Shown one piece after another: positions 48,753 through 55,939 of a DNA stretch of 64,000 nucleotides. The DNA is taken from the IMG/VR virus record IMGVR_UViG_3300024308_000016, positions 62,001 to 126,000 of that record, one strand, 5' to 3'. Both the position numbers and the translations under genes were made by a program. Origin of the DNA: a virus. Under the pieces are notes generated by a model. That model was not told where the DNA came from. It saw only the letters and a program-made list of their open reading frames with translations, and ran no database searches. Each line of letters starts with the position of its first letter. The stretch's first letter is position 1.

Positions 48753-48767
48753 GAAAGCTTTATTGTC

Positions 48768-49139
48768 ATGACAGAACAAATCTCCTCTCCCCTGGACAAC
48801 TTCCACGCTGAGCTCAACAAGCTCAAGAGCAGTGTGGGTTCCTCCAAAGACCACCCCATCCGCAACCTGTCAGCCAAAACCGCTGACCCCAGCTTGTCTC
48901 AGCACTACCGCCAGATGGCTGCTGTGGTGCGTACGGGCACTGCCGCCGAGGTGCTGCCTGGCGTATGCCTGGCACTGATGGCGGTGAAGATGGACGATAT
49001 CCCCGTCAATCCCATCTACGGCAAGGTCACCGCACTGATCACTCACACGGAGGTGCTCGCCAAGATCGATGAGTTCCTGCGCTCCACCCCCAAACAGCTC
49101 AATGCCAAGTACGGCAAAGACCTCACCATCAAGGCGTAA
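48768..49139 (+). CDS. NP-[LIY]-YGK family paralogue 7, 123 aa
   Basis: The leader CAAGTAAGAAAGCTTT precedes the ATG at 48768. The shortest member: MTEQISSPLDNFHAELNKLK, a helix (AEVLPGVCLALMAVKMDDIP), then VNPIYGKVTALITHTEVLAK and a basic end. G+C content returns to the genome's usual level. The NP-IYGK core and a following ITH.E.LAKI helix (compare ITHVEYIALL in paralogue 3) place it in the family. It closes the seven-gene array. Function unknown. Confidence 0.78.
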   Translation: MTEQISSPLDNFHAELNKLKSSVGSSKDHPIRNLSAKTADPSLSQHYRQMAAVVRTGTAAEVLPGVCLALMAVKMDDIPVNPIYGKVTALITHTEVLAKIDEFLRSTPKQLNAKYGKDLTIKA

Positions 49140-49145
49140 TTCATC

Positions 49146-49757
49146 ATGACTCACTATTACAAACTGGCCGATCTCCAGGAGATCGCCAAGCACAATGCAG
49201 GGGGTTACTTCACTGGCGAGTGTGTCCAAGTCTGGACGGGTCTGAGTGTGATGTTGTCGGGCTATCCAGAGGTGCAGTCTCTGTCTACGGAAAACGGGCT
49301 GCTCGTGCGTCCCAAAGGTCGGACTGCTTACCGCATCATGGTGCTGAACGTTCGCTACTACGCCGATGGCGAATGGCACACCAAGGAGATCCGTTACAAC
49401 CGCTACCGTCCCATCGACGGAGGCTTTCCAGCCAGTGGGGAAGATACCGTCGTGCCGCTGCGGATACTGGACTACCTGCAAGGCCAGGGCGTGGGAAAGC
49501 CCGGTGAGTACGATGAGCTCAGGTTGTTCTTCAAGCGATTCATGGGCCGGGAGTACAGACTGGGGGACTTCCGTGCTCTGATGGAAGTATGGTGGGGCTG
49601 CAAGTACTTCGACCACCACTACTGGGCGATCGATGGCAGCAGCTACTCCTTTCACCGGGATCGTCATGTCCGCATGATGCAGATGGCCAAGACCAATCCC
49701 GTTGCCAAGGAGATGATGCTGCACCACAAAGTACCCATCACGGAGGAACGCAAGTGA
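49146..49757 (+). CDS. hypothetical protein, 203 aa
   Basis: The ATG at 49146 follows GCGTAATTCATC closely after paralogue 7. The protein MTHYYKLADLQEIAKHNAGG is aromatic-rich, with strands (YRIMVLNVRYYADGEWHTKE) and helical LRLFFKRFMGREYRLGDFRA, then WWGCKYFDHHYWAIDGSSYS. His-rich patches (DHHYW, LHHKV) could bind a metal; not a known pattern. The next gene overlaps its stop (GTGA). Function unknown. Confidence 0.78.
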   Translation: MTHYYKLADLQEIAKHNAGGYFTGECVQVWTGLSVMLSGYPEVQSLSTENGLLVRPKGRTAYRIMVLNVRYYADGEWHTKEIRYNRYRPIDGGFPASGEDTVVPLRILDYLQGQGVGKPGEYDELRLFFKRFMGREYRLGDFRALMEVWWGCKYFDHHYWAIDGSSYSFHRDRHVRMMQMAKTNPVAKEMMLHHKVPITEERK

Positions 49758-50005
49758 AAGATGTGCTCCTAAAGCGTATGAGCCTGCGGGCTGCTGCTAA
49801 TGCGGTTCTCATCGCGTACGACCCCGAGTCTGATGCGCCAGATGCTCCCATCCAGGGAGTATCCCGGCAGCTCGACCGCAAGATCAAGGAAGCATTCGGG
49901 GAGACGCCTCAAGTAGAGGCTGACCCACTGCCTCCGCCTATCCGACCCAAGCGCGGAATCCCGTTGTCGGGACGAGAGCCTTGGTATCACAGCTACCGTC
50001 GATAG
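49754..50005 (+). CDS. small hypothetical protein with GTG start, 83 aa
   Basis: GGAGG (49742-49746) sits seven bases before a GTG at 49754, overlapping the previous stop as GTGA; no ATG lies better. The product starts (V/M)KDVLLKRMSLRAAANAVL and is basic and proline-rich in the middle (DPLPPPIRPKRGIPLSGREP), ending PWYHSYRR. No motif recognised. It ends before a strong terminator. Confidence 0.72.
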   Translation: MKDVLLKRMSLRAAANAVLIAYDPESDAPDAPIQGVSRQLDRKIKEAFGETPQVEADPLPPPIRPKRGIPLSGREPWYHSYRR

Positions 50006-50034
50006 TTGTGTCATAAGCCAGACAAAGCACATCC

Positions 50035-50070
50035 CCTACACTCCCAGACCGCGAGGTCTGGGAGTGTAGG
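50035..50070 (+). terminator. hairpin terminator
   Basis: CCTACACTCCCAGACC-GCGA-GGTCTGGGAGTGTAGG, a perfect 16-bp stem. Two further small hairpins (GCGTGT-TTCC-ACACGC and GCCAGTG-AC-CACTGGC) and TTATTTTTTG follow before promoter copy 6. Confidence 0.85.
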
Positions 50071-50162
50071 TTTGGATTGGATGCGTAGGTAAGCGTGTTT
50101 CCACACGCCCACCCCGCCAGTGACCACTGGCTAAAGTTGCTTGTACTTTATTTTTTGTCCCC

Positions 50163-50200
50163 TTTGTGGAAGTTTTCAGTCACATATACTCTACTTGAGG
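50163..50200 (+). promoter_or_regulatory. conserved rightward phage promoter, copy 6
   Basis: TTTGTG (50163-50168), ten bases, GTCAC (50179-50183), TATACT (50185-50190), CTACTTGAGG. Near identical to copy 3 over about 50 bases, and followed by the AACTGAAAG leader of the 50243 gene. Confidence 0.82.
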
Positions 50201-50242
50201 CACACCGCTTCAATATCTTTGTTCGCTAACTGAAAGACTCAA

Positions 50243-50851
50243 ATGACCAGCAAGCCCCTGAACATCGCAGCTGCCCAGATTCCTGCCCCTGATACGACTC
50301 CCACTCGTTCGCGCTTTAACTTCCCGCGGGTGGCCGAGGACGCCCGCTACGATGACCGCGACTACTGTGGCCGTGACCATGAACGTGAAGAGCGTACCCG
50401 TGAACGCGAAGACCTGGCCCGTGAACGTGACCTCGAACGCGCTGACCGCGATCGTGAACGCGCAGACCGTGCTCGTGCTCGTGACGACCGCCGCCGCGAA
50501 CGTGACTACGGCCGCTCCAGCGACGCCTATCGCTGTGCCCGCATCTCGGCACCCAGTCGCCATACGCCCGTGCTCAACGGCGTAGACTTGAGTATCGCTG
50601 AGCAGCGCTTCCTCAACGATCGCGTCCAGGCCATGAGCGAAGAGATCCTGGACCTGATGGCCTATGCCGAGAACACCCGTGAGCGCATTGCCCGTGAGCA
50701 GCGTCTGCTGGCTGATCGTCTGGTTGAGATCAAGGAGTTGACTGTGCTTCGTGACGCCGGACTGGAGCGCCTGAGCGCGATGCTGACCAAGCCGGCTCCC
50801 GCTCCTGCTCCTGCTGCTCCGCTTGAAGTCCCGACGTCCGATACACCTTGA
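50243..50851 (+). CDS. Arg/Asp/Glu repeat-rich protein, 202 aa
   Basis: The AACTGAAAG leader precedes the ATG at 50243. After a 30-residue lead-in, residues 35-100 are almost only R, D, E and A, as short repeats such as RERADRARARDDRRRERDYG. A helical segment follows (AEQRFLNDRVQAMSEEILDL) with a coiled-coil look, then a Pro/Ala linker (KPAPAPAPAAPLEVP). The charged repeat resembles the disordered tail of the gene at 60213-62003. Such tracts are usually disordered and bind RNA or form condensates; inference. It is the first gene after promoter copy 6. Confidence 0.82.
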   Translation: MTSKPLNIAAAQIPAPDTTPTRSRFNFPRVAEDARYDDRDYCGRDHEREERTREREDLARERDLERADRDRERADRARARDDRRRERDYGRSSDAYRCARISAPSRHTPVLNGVDLSIAEQRFLNDRVQAMSEEILDLMAYAENTRERIAREQRLLADRLVEIKELTVLRDAGLERLSAMLTKPAPAPAPAAPLEVPTSDTP

Positions 50852-50891
50852 TAGTGGCCGATATCCGATGGCCTAGTACAAAGGAGTAGTT

Positions 50892-51089
50892 ATGCCATCG
50901 ACTTCGAAGAAGCAAGAGAACTTCATGCGGGCTGTGGCCCACAACAAGGAGTTCGCTGACAAAGTGGGAGTTGACCAAAAGGTCGGCGAAGACTTTGAAG
51001 CCGCCGATAAGGCGCAATCGCCCCAAAAGCGGGCAGCCAAGCCTGAAAAGGCCAAGAGCTCCAACGAGAGCTTCCTCAAACGCTGGTGA
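50892..51089 (+). CDS. DUF3008 family small protein
   Basis: AAAGGAG (50880-50886) precedes the ATG at 50892. The 65 aa start MPSTSKKQENFMRAVAHNKE with EFADKVGVDQKVGEDFEAAD. This matches the DUF3008 signature, M-P-[SA]-[TV]-S-[KR]-[KR]-Q-x-x-F-M-x-A-V-A-H-N, then F-A-x-x-V-G-x-x-x-x-V-G-x-D-F-x-x-A-D. It is common in tailed phages and its function is unknown. A Lys-rich tail (KRAAKPEKAKSSNES) follows. Strong recognition by sequence pattern. Confidence 0.85.
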   Translation: MPSTSKKQENFMRAVAHNKEFADKVGVDQKVGEDFEAADKAQSPQKRAAKPEKAKSSNESFLKRW

Positions 51090-51104
51090 TCCCAGCTCCC
51101 TCAT

Positions 51105-51142
51105 CTCCGGCAGCCTTCGGGCTGTCGGAGGTATTGTTTTTT
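51105..51142 (+). terminator. Rho-independent terminator
   Basis: CTCCGGCAGCC-TTCG-GGCTGTCGGAG, then GTATTGTTTTTTG. Confidence 0.88.
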
Positions 51143-51170
51143 GTCGTCCTCTAATAGAAAGTCCCTGATC

Positions 51171-51422
51171 ATGTCCGCTGCTGACAACAAGACCTCCATC
51201 TCCAAGATCGAACCCAACACCTACACGCTGTACTGGCTCGACGGCGTGCGCGAAGTGATCCGCGGCGATGACATCGCCCAGGCCTTCGTGAATGCAGGCT
51301 ATGGCGACGGCTCCCTGCGCGCTGTGGATATGTGGCGCTGGGGCAATGATACCGAATATGTCTGGGACAAGGCCAAGCGCGTCTGGGTGCGTGACATCAA
51401 CTCCTTGGTGGGTGCCGAATGA
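51171..51422 (+). CDS. small hypothetical protein, 83 aa
   Basis: The AATAGAAAG leader (51154-51162) precedes the ATG at 51171. A small alpha/beta protein: MSAADNKTSISKIEPNTYTL, TLYWLDGVREVIRGDDIAQA, and MWRWGNDTEYVWDKAKRVWV. The Trp-rich beta-sheet half recalls small DNA-mimic or packing proteins, with no specific match. It overlaps the next gene by four bases (ATGA). Function unknown. Confidence 0.78.
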   Translation: MSAADNKTSISKIEPNTYTLYWLDGVREVIRGDDIAQAFVNAGYGDGSLRAVDMWRWGNDTEYVWDKAKRVWVRDINSLVGAE

Positions 51423-51697
51423 TGGAACGCAAGACAGCCAAGCAAATGCGCGAAGAACTTCACCAGCTGGAGGACTTTTACTCAGACGCATTCTTCACCG
51501 TGATGTCGGTGATTTTTCTCGGATTCATCGCCTTCATGGGGGCGATGATCTGGTTCGGTATCCAAGAAGTCCAGGAAAAAGGCATGCGCTCTGGACTTCT
51601 GGTAGTGTTCGTCCTTGGTCCGATCACGATCAGCGCATGCCTGAAAGCTTTATGGGACCATTGGCGCGTGGTCTTCCGTCGTCTCTTTACCCGTTAA
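51419..51697 (+). CDS. small two-helix membrane protein, 92 aa
   Basis: The ATG at 51419 overlaps the previous stop. An N-terminal amphipathic segment (ERKTAKQMREELHQLEDFYS) precedes a helix (VMSVIFLGFIAFMGAMIWF), a short basic loop (QEVQEKGMRS) and a second helix (LLVVFVLGPITISACL). A basic tail (WRVVFRRLFTR) suggests it remains on the cytoplasmic side. Function unknown; topology resembles the trio at 54630-55474. Confidence 0.78.
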   Translation: MMERKTAKQMREELHQLEDFYSDAFFTVMSVIFLGFIAFMGAMIWFGIQEVQEKGMRSGLLVVFVLGPITISACLKALWDHWRVVFRRLFTR

Positions 51698-51730
51698 CTT
51701 CTCATCTCTATATAGAAAGGTCTATCCACC

Positions 51731-52948
51731 ATGGTCAATCCCGCTACCGCCATCCCCCGCAGCCAATGGAAGTTCCCCATCGGTCCTGATCGCGACACGA
51801 ATGCGTTCTTCTTGTTTCACTCTGTGCGGTCCGTGACTGCCGACGAGAACCGCGCCGCAGAAGTGGTGCTGCTCGACGCGCTGGTGCAGCACGCTAAAAA
51901 TGAGCTCAAGGAGGCTGAGGCCGTCGCTACTTTGCGCATCATCCAGACCTACGGCACCACGGAGCTGTGGGCGGGCGAGTCCGTCCGCAGCCTGGTGCTC
52001 CTCGTGCGGGAATACATGGACGCCAAAGTAAATGCTGCGCCTGCGAACTCCGAGTTCGACCGATACAAAACGCGGGTCATCGCCATGGCGCGCATCAAGA
52101 GCCCTCAGGACGTCCTGCATGAGATGCGCAAGTGGAGTGCTCGCCACATCGCGGTCGCCAGTGTAACGATCCAGCATCTGAAGGTGGTACGTGACGCCTT
52201 TTGCCTGACGGTGGGATTTTCCCAGTACCTGGAGGCGTTCAACGAGGAGATGGAGCGCATCTGCAAAGACGCCGGCATCGTCAACCGCGCTCCGGCCCTG
52301 TTCAAGACCGAGGACAAGGAGTTCCACGCGAGCTACAAGAATATCGATCACCTCTTGACGGTCGACTTCCTGACTAAGGTGCCCCTGGTTCTGCAAAAGC
52401 TCAGCCATTCTACCGATCCCCAGTTCTCGGACATCATGGTGCTGGTCGATTCGTTCAAGCGCACGATAGGCTACCAGGAGCTGCAAGGCAGTCTGCTGCC
52501 CCTGATCATCGGGCACGTCGATTACCTCAAGAGTCAGGGCGCCTGGATCGACAATGACCGTGGCGTGCCTGGCCCTCCTGTGGAAATCCCTGAACGCCTG
52601 GCCAAACAGCTGTACGCGTTCAACGAAGCGCTGGTCACCAAAAAGCCAGCCTGGGCGCTGAGTGTGTTTCGGATCATCAGCAAGTCCATCGCTGAGCAGC
52701 CGGCAGATGTTCAGGCGGCTGCGTTCACCAAGCTCAAGGCTCTGAGTGTGGACTTCCCCACGTTCACACGCCTGAACCTGGCTATGGCGCGCCGTCGCGC
52801 TACAGGTGAGCTCTTCAAGGCCATCGACACCATGAGTCGCACGCTGGGCCTGGATCCTCACCTGAGTGATGCTGAGGCCGGTATGGGGCTGGATCGGGAG
52901 ATCGAAGCGACTGTGGAGTTCATCATCGAGACCTTCAACCGCCGTTGA
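51731..52948 (+). CDS. hypothetical helical protein, 405 aa
   Basis: The ATATAGAAAGG leader precedes the ATG at 51731. Long helices throughout (LLDALVQHAKNELKEAEAVA, QFSDIMVLVDSFKRTIGYQE, ALSVFRIISKSIAEQPADVQ). Residues 36-60 hold the sequence VRSVTADENRAAEVVLLDAL. The next gene is also helical and a similar size, with its own TAGAAAG leader. They could be paralogous or interacting, like the pair at 36536 and 37504, but no clear conserved motif links them. Function unknown. Confidence 0.8.
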   Translation: MVNPATAIPRSQWKFPIGPDRDTNAFFLFHSVRSVTADENRAAEVVLLDALVQHAKNELKEAEAVATLRIIQTYGTTELWAGESVRSLVLLVREYMDAKVNAAPANSEFDRYKTRVIAMARIKSPQDVLHEMRKWSARHIAVASVTIQHLKVVRDAFCLTVGFSQYLEAFNEEMERICKDAGIVNRAPALFKTEDKEFHASYKNIDHLLTVDFLTKVPLVLQKLSHSTDPQFSDIMVLVDSFKRTIGYQELQGSLLPLIIGHVDYLKSQGAWIDNDRGVPGPPVEIPERLAKQLYAFNEALVTKKPAWALSVFRIISKSIAEQPADVQAAAFTKLKALSVDFPTFTRLNLAMARRRATGELFKAIDTMSRTLGLDPHLSDAEAGMGLDREIEATVEFIIETFNRR

Positions 52949-53010
52949 TCGGCTTCATGCCTGGGGCACCTGCTCCAGGCACTTCCCAACCCTCTAATAG
53001 AAAGTTCGAT

Positions 53011-54048
53011 ATGTCCAAAGACCGCAAGACCGCCATCAGTGAGATGATCGCTCGCTTCGATCTCTATAAGACCGAGGCGGGGATTATCCCTGTCCATCTG
53101 TCGCTGTTGATCATCTCCACGGCCTCGATACGTGGGCAGCTGCGCCGTTGGGTCGACAGCCAAGAGCCCTCCCAGGCTTTCCTGGCTGCCGTCGAAGCAT
53201 TCAAGGTCGAAGCCAACAATCTGAGCGACGGCTTTCGCAAAATCGTCGAGACGGCTATCTCAGCTCGGGCTAATCCCTCGGTTGATTCCCTGGAATACCT
53301 GCAGCGGGACCTGCAGGCTTTGGCCTCGGATGTCTATCACTTCAAGTGGACGATCCCTCACCTGCTGATCACGGCTTTGGGGATCAACTACACCGTGCTT
53401 GAGTCTGTGACTCAGGTCAGCAATGACATCAACTGCTGTGTGCGGGCGATCGAGACTGAAGGTGTGACAGGGTGCTCGTTCATGGAGGACGCTAGCTTCG
53501 GTGCTAAGCGTCTGAGCCAAGAGCGCGAAAAGCTGCGTATCATCATCTCTGGCATCATCGACCACCTCAATCGCTACCTGACCAACAAGTCCGAGGGCTA
53601 CAGCGGCACTCCCAGGCAGCGTACGGACGCACTGCTCGCCCGTATCCATCAGCTGCCGACGGAGCAAGGCAAGTTCGTCAAGGAGTACCTTCGATGGGCA
53701 GCTACGGGCTTTCACACGTTCCATGGAAGGATCGAAGATGTATTGCGGGCTCTGAACCCAGGCCGTGAGCACTATCGCCAGGACTTCACTGCGTTGACGG
53801 GAATAACCACCCAGCAGCTGGGGTTGCTGAAGGAGCGTTACAGCCAAAGGGAAAAGGCTGCCGATGAGCTCGAAGCCTTCAGCCAGTTGGGTGGAGTGCG
53901 GGCTCCTGGTCTGACGGGCATTGAAGCTCGCTACTGGCGCGATCAGATCAACCAGCTCAGTGCACTCATCCAGGCCCAGGTGTCTGACTCTTTGCTGTGG
54001 GCTCAAAGCCAGCCCATGTACCAGGGATTGGATCCGACCGCTCTGTAG
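53011..54048 (+). CDS. hypothetical helical protein, 345 aa
   Basis: The AATAGAAAG leader precedes the ATG at 53011 (MSKDRKTAISEMIARFDLYK). Helical, with ISARANPSVDSLEYLQRDLQ, EREKLRIIISGIIDHLNRYL and TTQQLGLLKERYSQREKAAD. One Cys pair in NDINCCVRAIE and another Cys in EGVTGCSF. No motif recognised. It is followed by a 340-base stretch without a gene. Function unknown. Confidence 0.8.
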   Translation: MSKDRKTAISEMIARFDLYKTEAGIIPVHLSLLIISTASIRGQLRRWVDSQEPSQAFLAAVEAFKVEANNLSDGFRKIVETAISARANPSVDSLEYLQRDLQALASDVYHFKWTIPHLLITALGINYTVLESVTQVSNDINCCVRAIETEGVTGCSFMEDASFGAKRLSQEREKLRIIISGIIDHLNRYLTNKSEGYSGTPRQRTDALLARIHQLPTEQGKFVKEYLRWAATGFHTFHGRIEDVLRALNPGREHYRQDFTALTGITTQQLGLLKERYSQREKAADELEAFSQLGGVRAPGLTGIEARYWRDQINQLSALIQAQVSDSLLWAQSQPMYQGLDPTAL

Positions 54049-54059
54049 ACCGAAGGTGT

Positions 54060-54340
54060 AAACTAAAGATACACTTTTGTATATAGAGTGGCGGTGATAG
54101 CACCTGACCAAAAGACCCGGGCACCCGAAAGGGAGCTCGGGCCCCCACTCCCAGCAGCACTCGAAGAACACTCCGAACACTCCAGCTCACTCCAGTCACT
54201 CCAATCCTAGCGTAGCTTTACTCTGTAAAGCGAAGCTCTGATTAGCTAGAGCAGGGAACCATGCTCTAGCAACTGTGGTGTGCTCGCTAGTGAGCGTAGA
54301 TCTCAAGAGTACACACTACAGCCTGAGGATCAACTTTGAG
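54060..54340 (+). ncRNA. structured non-coding stretch, candidate RNA
   Basis: No plausible gene lies in 54049-54394. It contains a run of hairpins: CCCGGGC.CCC-GAAA-GGG.GCTCGGG with a GNRA loop (54116-54141), GCTTTAC-TCT-GTAAAGC (54215-54231), GCTAGAGCA-N8-TGCTCTAGC (54245-54270) and GCTC-N6-GAGC (54282-54295). Between them is a degenerate CACTCC tandem repeat (54146-54206). A D-arm-like element (GCTCTGATTAGCTAGAGC) was checked but no tRNA cloverleaf forms. It may be a small RNA, a processed leader or a protein-binding site. Confidence 0.35.
54146..54206 (+). repeat. degenerate CACTCC tandem repeat
   Basis: Six copies of a 9-10 base unit around CACTC(C/G)(A/G) (CACTCCC, CACTCGA, ACACTCCG, ACACTCCA, CACTCCAG, CACTCCAA) in the non-coding stretch. 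Such iterons can bind a protein or arise by slippage. Confidence 0.5.
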
Positions 54341-54394
54341 CTGTAATAGCTGATGAGCAAAGGACTCAACCTACAACACAAGGAACTCGTACCC

Positions 54395-54508
54395 ATGACT
54401 CGTATCCTGCAGATCGCCGATGCGATCTTCTCCCCTATCTGCCTGATCATCGTAGCTGGCGCTGGCTTGGCCATGTGCTACGCTTTGGGACAGCTCATGC
54501 GTTTGTAA
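54395..54508 (+). CDS. single-helix membrane peptide, 37 aa
   Basis: AAGGAACTCGTACCC precedes the ATG at 54395. The 37 aa (MTRILQIADAIFSPICLIIV and AGAGLAMCYALGQLMRL) form one membrane helix with Cys and small residues and a basic end. Short for a gene, but it has a good leader, clean end and typical codons, and lies among other tiny membrane genes. Function unknown. Confidence 0.6.
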   Translation: MTRILQIADAIFSPICLIIVAGAGLAMCYALGQLMRL

Positions 54509-54551
54509 GCGCCTAGGCCATCGACTTGCCGTATACACTACGGCAGTACCT

Positions 54552-54587
54552 CCACCACAGTCCCCTACTAAGAGGGGACTGTGGTGG
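54552..54587 (+). terminator. hairpin terminator
   Basis: CCACCACAGTCCCCT-N6-AGGGGACTGTGGTGG, a perfect 15-bp stem. No T-run, but the layout matches other unit ends here. Confidence 0.7.
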
Positions 54588-54629
54588 GTGTATGTTGTGT
54601 ACTTAAATAGAAAGGTAAGGTAGAGTGTT

Positions 54630-54899
54630 ATGCAGGCAATTATAATCGCTGTATGTGCGGCGGTGGGACTTATGGTCTCTGTGGGGTGTGCGTTTATGCC
54701 CGCTTACAGCAAAGCTGCTGGTCTGATGATCGATGGCAAGATAAGCCACGAGCAGTTCGATCGGGTGATACTGAAGTACAAAGTACTGTACTCTGCGCTG
54801 GGCTGGCCTGTATATACAGGTGTGGTGGGTTCATTGGTGCTGGCTTTTCTGTATATCGCTGACTTGTTTGATCAAGTCGGTATGTTGATTGGAGGATAA
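54630..54899 (+). CDS. two-helix membrane protein, trio member 1, 89 aa
   Basis: The AAATAGAAAGG leader (54605-54615) lies somewhat upstream of the ATG at 54630. Helix one is IIIAVCAAVGLMVSVGCAFM, then a charged loop (DGKISHEQFDRVILKYKVLY) and helix two (VYTGVVGSLVLAFLYIADLF). It ends QVGMLIGG. The two following genes have the same size, topology and a Gly-ending tail. Function unknown. Confidence 0.8.
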   Translation: MQAIIIAVCAAVGLMVSVGCAFMPAYSKAAGLMIDGKISHEQFDRVILKYKVLYSALGWPVYTGVVGSLVLAFLYIADLFDQVGMLIGG

Positions 54900-54903
54900 G
54901 AAA

Positions 54904-55182
54904 ATGGCTGTACATGTGTTTTGGGTGCTTATAAGCATCGTAGGCGCTATAGTGGCAGTGATGGGTGTATGGATGGGGTATATGCAGGCTGGGCACTATC
55001 GGCGTGACCTGAGCCTGCAGTACGGTCACTGGCACGTATTGAGCCGTGAGCAAGAGCGCAGGGCTTTGTGGATATGGATCAAAGGCACTATCGGCGGGGG
55101 CGTGGTGATAGCGTTGATGGCTGCGGTGACTCTGTGGCCTATACTGCTGACTGAATATAACCGCATGGTAACTGGGGGATAA
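54904..55182 (+). CDS. two-helix membrane protein, trio member 2, 92 aa
   Basis: GGAGGATAAGAAA (54891-54903) precedes the ATG at 54904. Helix one is FWVLISIVGAIVAVMGVWMG; the loop is basic (HVLSREQERRALWIWIKG); helix two is GGGVVIALMAAVTLWPILL. It ends YNRMVTGG. The GGAGGATAAGAA leader recurs in the next gene, so the unit duplicated with its leader. Function unknown. Confidence 0.8.
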   Translation: MAVHVFWVLISIVGAIVAVMGVWMGYMQAGHYRRDLSLQYGHWHVLSREQERRALWIWIKGTIGGGVVIALMAAVTLWPILLTEYNRMVTGG

Positions 55183-55186
55183 GAAG

Positions 55187-55474
55187 ATGACTGATTACGA
55201 CAAGGCGATAGTATTGGTGGTGATGTGGTGCACGGGAGTGACGGTGCTCGCCTTCATGATAGCCTATATGGTCAATGGCTCGGCGTATGTGGAGCGCTGC
55301 AAACGTCGCGATGGCGGGGGCTACTTCTACGAGATGCATGAGCGCGACCAGCCGGGCAAGCTGCTGTACTGCGCCAAGTGGGTGCCGGTATGGTGGGTGG
55401 CGATCGCTGTCATCTACATCGGTCTGTTTGCCAGTGAGGCGATGTTTGTATACCGGACACTGACCGCTGGATAA
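55187..55474 (+). CDS. two-helix membrane protein, trio member 3, 95 aa
   Basis: GGGGGATAAGAAG precedes the ATG at 55187. Helix one is AIVLVVMWCTGVTVLAFMIA; the loop has two Cys (ERCKRRDGG and LLYCAKWV); helix two is VWWVAIAVIYIGLFASEAMF. It ends YRTLTAG. Same plan as the two upstream genes. Function unknown. Confidence 0.8.
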   Translation: MTDYDKAIVLVVMWCTGVTVLAFMIAYMVNGSAYVERCKRRDGGGYFYEMHERDQPGKLLYCAKWVPVWWVAIAVIYIGLFASEAMFVYRTLTAG

Positions 55475-55519
55475 AGGCAGCTAGACAAGCTCCTCCTAAA
55501 TAGAAAGGACTAAGTGTAT

Positions 55520-55939
55520 ATGGTATCGGTCTATGTGCCGCTCTCAGTGGAGCGTAATGATCGCACATGTATGCATGTGCAGATACTGGAGCATGACTGC
55601 AAAAGCGAGAAGCTTATCGGTCTGACCGTACAGGAGAAGGGCCCAGTGGCAGGGAGATGGTTCAAACTTCCCACTACTGGACGGATGTACAGGTTCAATG
55701 AGGAAGATCGGGAAACATACATGGGTCAGAAACTCATGTTCCGCTCTCCCATGACGTGCTCGACTGAAGGAGGCTTTTGCACAGTGTGCACAGGCGCTCC
55801 TATGGGCGTGATCGAGAGATCGGTCGAGCCCAACCGCTGGGACCAGCGCTACAGTAGCATACGGCAAGAACGCCTGCAGATGCTCGAATCCAACCGCAAA
55901 TTCAAACGTGTAATCAAGAAAGACAGGAAACAATCATGA
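55520..55939 (+). CDS. RNA polymerase beta'-type zinc-site protein, 139 aa
   Basis: The AAATAGAAAGG leader (55498-55508) fits the ATG at 55520; a GTG at 55514 is an in-frame alternative. The Cys set C27, C80, C87, C90 stands in EHDCKSEKLIG and RSPMTCSTEGGFCTVCTG. Bacterial beta' has the same spacing at its second zinc site: DCGT, then VRSVVSCDTDFGVCAHCYG (E. coli Cys814, 888, 895, 898). The 53 residues between C27 and C80 are shorter than in E. coli beta'. It looks like a stand-alone beta' fragment. As the window also holds a split beta subunit, it may belong to a fragmented phage polymerase; this is inference. Confidence 0.7.
   Translation: MVSVYVPLSVERNDRTCMHVQILEHDCKSEKLIGLTVQEKGPVAGRWFKLPTTGRMYRFNEEDRETYMGQKLMFRSPMTCSTEGGFCTVCTGAPMGVIERSVEPNRWDQRYSSIRQERLQMLESNRKFKRVIKKDRKQS

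Noticed and set aside
54225-54300. A possible tRNA (D-arm-like GCTCTGATTAGCTAGAGC)
   Set aside because: No acceptor stem, no anticodon stem of five pairs and no T-arm GTTCRA sequence can be placed around it.
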